Positions 59,630-64,000 of a stretch of 64,000 nucleotides of DNA are shown one piece after another. The notes under the pieces were generated by a model that saw only the letters and a list, made by a program, of their open reading frames with translations, was not told where the DNA came from and made no database searches. The DNA comes from an uncultured Oscillospiraceae bacterium (GTDB lineage Bacteria; Bacillota; Clostridia; Oscillospirales; Ruminococcaceae), in assembly GCA_900542145.1 (NCBI GenBank), contig UQMF01000005.1, positions 94,655 to 158,654 of the forward strand, in the 5' to 3' direction. Both the position numbers and the translations under genes were made by a program. The first letter of the stretch is position 1. Every line of letters begins with the position of its first letter.

Positions 59630-60286
59630 TTAATTCTGGGGATTTTCTGGATTTTTCTTTCCGGATTCGCGGCGCTCGGCTTCCTGCTTTGAAAACACGC
59701 AGCCGCAGTAATTCTGGCGGTACAGCCCGTATTCCCGGGAAAGCTCGATAGAGCGCAGGTACCCGCCCTTTTTCTTGAAATCCGACGGCAGGAGCTTCAC
59801 GGGGTAAATCTCAGACAGCTCCTCGCCTATCTCGTTGAGCTTGGCGGCGTTCTTCATCGGGCTTATCGACAGGGTGGAGCAGAAGTAATCGAACCCGTGT
59901 TCCGACGCGTACTGCGCCGCCTTTTCCAGCCGCAGGCGGTAGCATACGAAGCAGCGCTCGCCGCCCTCCGGCATGTCCTCCAGGCCTTTGACGGCGCTGT
60001 AGAATTCCCCGGGGCGGTATTCCGGGACGACTACCTCTGCCGGGTACTTCATCGGGAGTTCCTCCACCAGCCGGCGGAGTTCCGCGGTGCGCTTGTCAAA
60101 CTCCTCCCTCGGGGAGATGTTCGGGTTGTAGTACAGCAGAGTTATGCGGAAGTGCTTCGCGAGGTATTCCAGGCAGTAGCTGGAGCAGGGGGCGCAGCAG
60201 CTGTGCAGCAGCAGCCGGGGAGCAGTTCCCTCCGGAATGGACGCGATGAGCTGTTCAAGCATGCGCTGGTAGTTTGGTTTCTGCAT
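59630..60286 (-). CDS. queH: Epoxyqueuosine reductase QueH
   Basis: A 218-residue protein of the QueH (DUF208) family, which converts epoxyqueuosine to queuosine in tRNA. All family cysteines are visible: C30-C31 in LLHSCCAPC with C34, C112 and C115 in ERCFVCYR, and C194/C196 in NYCGCVFS. Together they bind an Fe-S cluster and a second metal. It replaces the cobalamin-dependent QueG in many anaerobes. The start ATG has AAGGAGG upstream and lies 9 bases from the EamA stop, so both are probably co-transcribed. Confidence 0.93.
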   Translation of the reverse strand: MQKPNYQRMLEQLIASIPEGTAPRLLLHSCCAPCSSYCLEYLAKHFRITLLYYNPNISPREEFDKRTAELRRLVEELPMKYPAEVVVPEYRPGEFYSAVKGLEDMPEGGERCFVCYRLRLEKAAQYASEHGFDYFCSTLSISPMKNAAKLNEIGEELSEIYPVKLLPSDFKKKGGYLRSIELSREYGLYRQNYCGCVFSKQEAERRESGKKNPENPQN

Positions 60287-60295
60287 GGTTCCTCC

Positions 60296-61246
60296 TTATT
60301 CCGTGGGGGCTGTCCCGGGCTTCTTTTTCTCGTAGTTCACGATAAATATTCCCAGGCAGACCAGAATCAGCGCGGCAAGCGACCGCAGGCTGAAAGCCTG
60401 TCCGGACTCGTCGAGCAGCAGCGCAGAAAGCAGCACTCCGCACACCGGGTTCAGGAATCCGAACACCGCCACCCGGCTCACAGGATTGTGCTTCAGAAGT
60501 ATCGCCCATAAGCTGTAGGCAGCGGCGGACACGAAAGCCAGCCACAGCAGCGTGCCGATACCGGAGCCGGTGACAGTCCAGACGGGTTCTGAGGCGCCGC
60601 CCATAAGCAGCCCAAGCGCCGTCAGTATGATTCCGCCCAGGACGAATTGCAGGGAGGAATACATCACGGGATCGGCGCCCTCGCCGGTGAACCGCTTGAT
60701 GAGCATTGTGGACCCGGCGTAGCTGAGCACGGTCAGGAATATGAATCCTTCGCCGTTCCAGGCGAATCCGCTCATGTCTCCGCCGAGATTTATCACGATT
60801 ATTCCGGCGAAGCCGAGAATGCAGCCGATGAGCTTACGGGCGGTCATTTTCTCCATGCGGAACACCAGCGTTGACAGGATTATCACCACGAACGCGCCGC
60901 TTCCGTTGATTATCGAGGATTTCACCCCGGTGCAGTTGGCAAGTCCAAGGTAAAAGAAAAAGTACTGCAGCACAGTCTGGAACATACACAGTGCGACGAT
61001 CCGCTTCCAGTCGCCGCGGTGCGGAAGCATGGGACTGCGCTTCACGGCGCTCCCGGCGAGCCACGCGAGGATACCGGCGAGAATGAACCGCACGCCTGCG
61101 AATAGTATTTTGGCGCCGGGACCGCTTTCGGTGATTCCGAACTGCGTGTAGCCTATCTTTATCATCGGGAATGCGCTTCCCCACAGTGCGCAGCTGACGA
61201 AAGCCAGCAGTACGACCGCCCATATTCTGTTCAGATATTTCGTCAT
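60296..61246 (-). CDS. EamA-family drug/metabolite transporter
   Basis: I start at the ATG reading MTKYLNRIWAVV, seven bases after AGGAG, giving 316 residues. Ten hydrophobic helices in two EamA halves are visible: the first begins VVLLAFVSCALWGSAFPMIK, the second GEGFIFLTVLSYAGSTMLIK, with the repeat end GVLLSALLLDESGQAFS. It exports or imports small metabolites; the substrate is unknown. It is divergent from the flavodoxin-like gene. Confidence 0.88.
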   Translation of the reverse strand: MTKYLNRIWAVVLLAFVSCALWGSAFPMIKIGYTQFGITESGPGAKILFAGVRFILAGILAWLAGSAVKRSPMLPHRGDWKRIVALCMFQTVLQYFFFYLGLANCTGVKSSIINGSGAFVVIILSTLVFRMEKMTARKLIGCILGFAGIIVINLGGDMSGFAWNGEGFIFLTVLSYAGSTMLIKRFTGEGADPVMYSSLQFVLGGIILTALGLLMGGASEPVWTVTGSGIGTLLWLAFVSAAAYSLWAILLKHNPVSRVAVFGFLNPVCGVLLSALLLDESGQAFSLRSLAALILVCLGIFIVNYEKKKPGTAPTE

Positions 61247-61266
61247 TGAAATCTCCTGTTGACTGG

Positions 61267-61295
61267 TTGCATTTTCTGCATTTTGGGTATATAAT
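61267..61295 (+). promoter_or_regulatory. Promoter of the flavodoxin-like reductase gene
   Basis: TTGCAT (61267-61272), 17 bases, TATAAT (61290-61295). Confidence 0.65.
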
Positions 61296-61325
61296 ATTCC
61301 TGTAATAACCATACAGGAGGTACAT

Positions 61326-61949
61326 ATGAAAGTATTATTAGTAAACGGAAGTCCCCACCAGCACGGCTGCACCGACATGGCTCTCCGGCAGACCGCTGAA
61401 GCCTTTGAGAAGCTCGGCGTTTCCACCGAGATATTCTGGGTAGGCAGCAAGCCAGTTTCCGGATGTATAGGCTGCGGCGCTTGTAAGAAAGGGCTTGGCA
61501 GGTGCGCCATCGACGACGTCGTGAATGAATTTGTGCTCAGGGCTGCCGAAGCCGACGGATTCGTGTTCGGCTCTCCGGTGCACTATGCGGCTATCAGCGG
61601 TGCGATGTGCTCCTTCATGGACAGGGCGTTCTATTCCGGCGGAAAGAACATGGCGTTCAAGCCGGCTGCCGGCGTTGTAAGCTGCCGCAGGGGCGGTGCT
61701 TCCGCAGCATTCGACCAGCTGAACAAGTACTTCACCATCAATAACATGCCGGTGGTAGGCTCCCAGTACTGGAACCAGGTTCACGGGAACACTCCTGAAC
61801 AGGTGCTCCAGGACCTCGAGGGAATCCAGACCCTCAGCACTCTTGCGAAGAATATGACGTGGCTTCTTAACTGTATCGAAGCAGGCAGGGCGGCAGGTAT
61901 CGCCTGTCCGGTTGCGGAGAAGCCGATACGCACGAACTTCATCAGATAA
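61326..61949 (+). CDS. NADPH-dependent FMN reductase/flavodoxin-like protein
   Basis: A 207-residue flavoprotein, ATG after CAGGAGG. The FMN phosphate loop is LLVNGSPHQHGCTDMAL (about 4-20). A cluster CIGCGACKKGLGRC (about 49-62) carries four cysteines, like iron-sulfur flavoproteins that bind a 4Fe-4S cluster, and FGSPVHYAAISGAMCSFMDR (about 80-99) contacts the flavin. It belongs to the Isf/multimeric flavodoxin group found in strict anaerobes and acts in electron transfer or oxidative-stress defence. A strong terminator follows. Confidence 0.88.
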   Translation: MKVLLVNGSPHQHGCTDMALRQTAEAFEKLGVSTEIFWVGSKPVSGCIGCGACKKGLGRCAIDDVVNEFVLRAAEADGFVFGSPVHYAAISGAMCSFMDRAFYSGGKNMAFKPAAGVVSCRRGGASAAFDQLNKYFTINNMPVVGSQYWNQVHGNTPEQVLQDLEGIQTLSTLAKNMTWLLNCIEAGRAAGIACPVAEKPIRTNFIR

Positions 61950-61970
61950 TATAATTCGTGTTATATATTA

Positions 61971-62000
61971 CCGGGCGACCATCGGTCGCCCGGCTTTTTT
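61971..62000 (+). terminator. Terminator of the flavodoxin-like gene
   Basis: Ten-base perfect stem CCGGGCGACC/GGTCGCCCGG with an ATC loop, then C and six T. Confidence 0.93.
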
Positions 62001-62031
62001 ATTCATCTGCTTAGCTTGTACGAGAATTCGG

Positions 62032-63285
62032 TCAGACCTCTGCCGGGACTTCCTCGGTTTCATGCTCGTCCGGGTGTCCGCCCTCGGGGGAATCCCCCTT
62101 GAACAGCAGCTTGAGGATTATCGGCACAGAAATGGAGGATACGATTATCAGCAGAATAACCGCCAGGAAGTACCGCTGCTCCACCATTCCGACAGAAAGC
62201 CCCTTGTTGGCGACAATAAGCGCGACCTCGCCGCGCGTCATCATTCCGACGCCTATCTTGAGGGAATCCTTCAAGTTGTTCTTGAAGAGTTTGGCGACAA
62301 GTCCGCAGCCGATGATCTTTCCCACCAGCGCCACGATAACGAACGCGATGGAGAACCACAGCAGGTCAAGGGTGAATCCGTCAAAGGAGATGTTCAGACC
62401 GATACTTGCGAAGAATACCGGACCGAACAGCATGTAGGAGCTTATGTCCATCTTTCCGGCGATGTATTCCGCGTCGCGCAGGTTGCACAGGATTATTCCG
62501 GCAACATAAGCGCCGGTGATGTCCGCAATACCGAAGAAGGTTTCAGCGCAGTATGCCATCAGGAAGCACAGAACGAGTCCGAATATCGGAATGCGGCGCT
62601 TATGGTAGAACTTCTTGTCCAGGAACTTGAACAGGTAGTACATAAGGAATCCCACGCCGAAAGCGAACACGATGAAAAGTCCGGTCTTGAGGAATACGTC
62701 CGCGATGGGGGAACCTGTCATTGTGGAGGCGGATTCGTCCTTTCCGCCTTCGATACCGATAACCACAGTCAGCACGATGATGCCGATAACATCGTCGATT
62801 ATCGCGGCGCTGACTATCGTTGTGCCGATACGGCTCTTGAGGTGTCCCAGCTCGCGCAGCGCCTGTACGGTGATGCTGACGGAGGTGGCTGTCATTATCG
62901 TGCCGATGAACAGCGCCTGGTTGAAAACATTGCCGCCCATTGCGGCGTCCGGAACGATATTGCAGTAAATGGTGTACATGAGGAATCCGCCGCCGAGAGG
63001 TACCAGTACGCCGGCAAGTGCTATACAGAATGCCACCGGCCCGGTTTTCAGCAGGTCGCGGAGGTTGGTTTCAAGTCCGGCTGAGAACATCAGGATAACT
63101 ACTCCGATCTCAGCCAGGGTTTTGATGAAGTCGTCCGCTGCGACCCAGCCCAGTACCGCCTGTCCAATTATCAGCCCGGCAAGTATCTGTCCGACGACCT
63201 GCGGAGCTTTCAGCTTTTTGGCGACAAGTCCCATCAGCTTTGCTGATATCAGAATTATTGCCAGATTTTTAAAGCAATCTACCAT
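62032..63285 (-). CDS. CPA2-family cation:proton antiporter (Kef/NapA-like)
   Basis: Starting at the ATG reading MVDCFKNLAIILIS, seven bases after AAGGAGT, the product has 417 residues with about 12-13 helices. Conserved stretches are KAPQVVGQILAGLIIG, GVVILMFSAGLETN, ATSVSITVQALRELG with the fold-crossing pattern, IIDDVIGIIVLTVVIG (the paired aspartates of CPA2 antiporters) and FGPVFFASIGLNI. No cytoplasmic TrkA/RCK tail is present, so it is the short form. It probably exchanges Na+ or K+ for H+. Confidence 0.9.
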   Translation of the reverse strand: MVDCFKNLAIILISAKLMGLVAKKLKAPQVVGQILAGLIIGQAVLGWVAADDFIKTLAEIGVVILMFSAGLETNLRDLLKTGPVAFCIALAGVLVPLGGGFLMYTIYCNIVPDAAMGGNVFNQALFIGTIMTATSVSITVQALRELGHLKSRIGTTIVSAAIIDDVIGIIVLTVVIGIEGGKDESASTMTGSPIADVFLKTGLFIVFAFGVGFLMYYLFKFLDKKFYHKRRIPIFGLVLCFLMAYCAETFFGIADITGAYVAGIILCNLRDAEYIAGKMDISSYMLFGPVFFASIGLNISFDGFTLDLLWFSIAFVIVALVGKIIGCGLVAKLFKNNLKDSLKIGVGMMTRGEVALIVANKGLSVGMVEQRYFLAVILLIIVSSISVPIILKLLFKGDSPEGGHPDEHETEEVPAEV

Positions 63286-63323
63286 ATTATAATACTCCTT
63301 TTTGTCCTTTTTGCCCAAAGAAT

Positions 63324-63352
63324 ATTATATATTATACCAACGGCTAATTCAA
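63324..63352 (-). promoter_or_regulatory. Promoter of the antiporter gene
   Basis: On the minus strand TTGAAT (63347-63352), 17 bases, TATAAT (63324-63329). Confidence 0.7.
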
Positions 63353-63451
63353 GAATAATTGTAAACAATAATTGCGCCGCATCATGTTTTTTTTTTGGCG
63401 TTTTGCGGCAAATATCGCATATGGCATAACAGCGTCTGGGGGAAAGAATAC

Positions 63452-63928
63452 ATGGAGAGAGAAGCAAGGAGGCTCTGTTCGCCGGCGGTCGGAGAAGTGT
63501 TCCCGGCGAGCGTATTGAATTTTGGCGATGAGGGCAGATCAAGAAAATATGGCGAGGGATTTGCGGTTTCCGCCGGGGGACTCCTGCGGCTGTATTACCG
63601 GCTTGTCCCGGCGGTGGAAATACGCGCACCGGCGGACTGCGCTCTCATTGAAACCCTGCCGCGGAGCTTCCGGGTGAGAATGGGGGACGGGCTGGAGTTG
63701 GAAATATCCCTGCCCGGCGACGGAGAGTATTTCCTCCGGGCAGGGGATATTGCGCCTGCCGGGGCACCTGTCTGCCGGGTATCCCGGGAGGATTTCTGCC
63801 GGGGCAGGGCAGGCGTGACGGTGACATTCTGCGACAGCGCCCGGGTGACGGAGCTTCATATATTCCCGGGGCTTAAATGCGCAGGGGCGCTGGCGGCGGA
63901 ATACTATCCACAGGAAAAGGGGCTGTAG
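63452..63928 (+). CDS. EIIA(Glc)-like protein without active-site histidines
   Basis: I start at the ATG reading MEREARRL, with GGGGGAAAG upstream, giving 158 residues. The order of segments follows the glucose-type EIIA domain: SPAVGEVFPASVLNF (10-24), YGEGFAV (33-39), an insertion, then APADCALIETL (59-69), MGDGLELEISLPGD (77-90) and the GD-APAGAPVCRV turn (98-110). In active EIIA the second and third blocks carry His in KHA and in IHIG; here these places read RSF and ISLPG. If the match is right, the protein cannot be phosphorylated in the usual way. The high GC and rare-codon use differ from neighbours. The function is unknown; confidence in the fold is moderate. Confidence 0.55.
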   Translation: MEREARRLCSPAVGEVFPASVLNFGDEGRSRKYGEGFAVSAGGLLRLYYRLVPAVEIRAPADCALIETLPRSFRVRMGDGLELEISLPGDGEYFLRAGDIAPAGAPVCRVSREDFCRGRAGVTVTFCDSARVTELHIFPGLKCAGALAAEYYPQEKGL

Positions 63929-63936
63929 AATACAGA

Positions 63937-64000
63937 CCCTTGAGCCCGTCGAAAAATCCCCTAAAGGGGCTTTTCCGCCGAACAACCGCACTGCGCGCAC
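63937..64000. repeat. Repeat element, copy 2 (left end, cut by window edge)
   Basis: Contains TGAGC-CGTCGAAAAATCCCC, then GGGGCTTTT-CGCCGAACAA and CACTG, as in the element at 51169-51220. Copy 2 has a CCCCTAAAGGGG hairpin where copy 1 has CCCCGTTGGGG. Confidence 0.75.

Noticed and set aside
1..64000. CRISPR array, prophage, integrase or transposase
   Set aside because: No regularly spaced repeats, and no phage or recombinase motifs in any frame read.

Overview
The window looks like a chromosomal segment of a gut or rumen Firmicute of the Ruminococcus type (Oscillospiraceae). The evidence is a dockerin-bearing secreted protein, NPxTG/SPDTG-like wall-sorting tails, a GH130 mannooligosaccharide phosphorylase of the kind known from Ruminococcus albus, RNase M5, a two-gene SUF-like system, and clear sigma-A promoters and AGGAGG-type ribosome sites. 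I see no prophage, transposase gene, CRISPR array or rRNA. Two tRNA genes are present (Gly-CCC and Arg-CCU). The species was not determined.

Layout. 1-8.2 kb: the end of hemZ, a small Tic20-like membrane protein, tRNA-Gly, fabV (enoyl reductase), a heterodimeric ABC exporter pair, and on the minus strand a MacA/MacB-like adaptor and permease without an ATPase. 8.3-16.5 kb: an unusual protein with an RRXRR-like N-terminus, a small membrane protein, L-fucose isomerase, a minimal SufC/SufB pair, and an AraC regulator divergent from type-2 galT. 16.6-31.2 kb: mostly housekeeping genes on the plus strand: alaS, a HIT protein, holA, rnmV, an MBOAT/DHHW O-acetylation pair, secA2, mnmE, a TrkA-type K+ channel regulator, a HAD phosphatase, a cytidylate-kinase-like protein and a SAM methyltransferase.

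31.4-36.3 kb: three strongly codon-biased genes for secreted proteins: a wall-anchored protein of unknown fold, an 844-residue helical protein ending in a dockerin, and a small cohesin-like wall-anchored protein. 36.8-50.6 kb: a ten-gene operon with two LolD/MacB-type ATPases (one carrying an AbrB-like tail), a giant solute-binding protein with carbohydrate-binding-like modules, two complete MalF/MalG-type permease pairs, an NHL/TPR membrane protein, a Yip1-family protein and a DUF5696-like protein with a possible glycosidase fold. I regard this operon as the best candidate for an under-described system, probably a surface glycan uptake or sensing machine.

50.7-64 kb: rnhA, then a c-di-GMP module around the GH130 phosphorylase (EAL phosphodiesterase on one side, a cytosolic sugar-binding-domain/GGDEF cyclase on the other), an M23 hydrolase, a secreted protein of unknown function, queH, an EamA transporter, a flavodoxin-like reductase, a CPA2 antiporter, and a small protein that looks like an EIIA(Glc) domain without its active-site histidines. 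Two families of short intergenic repeats occur, each with two copies in the window.

Starts were chosen by ribosome-site spacing and often lie downstream of the longest possible start. All family assignments are from reading motifs; no database search was run.
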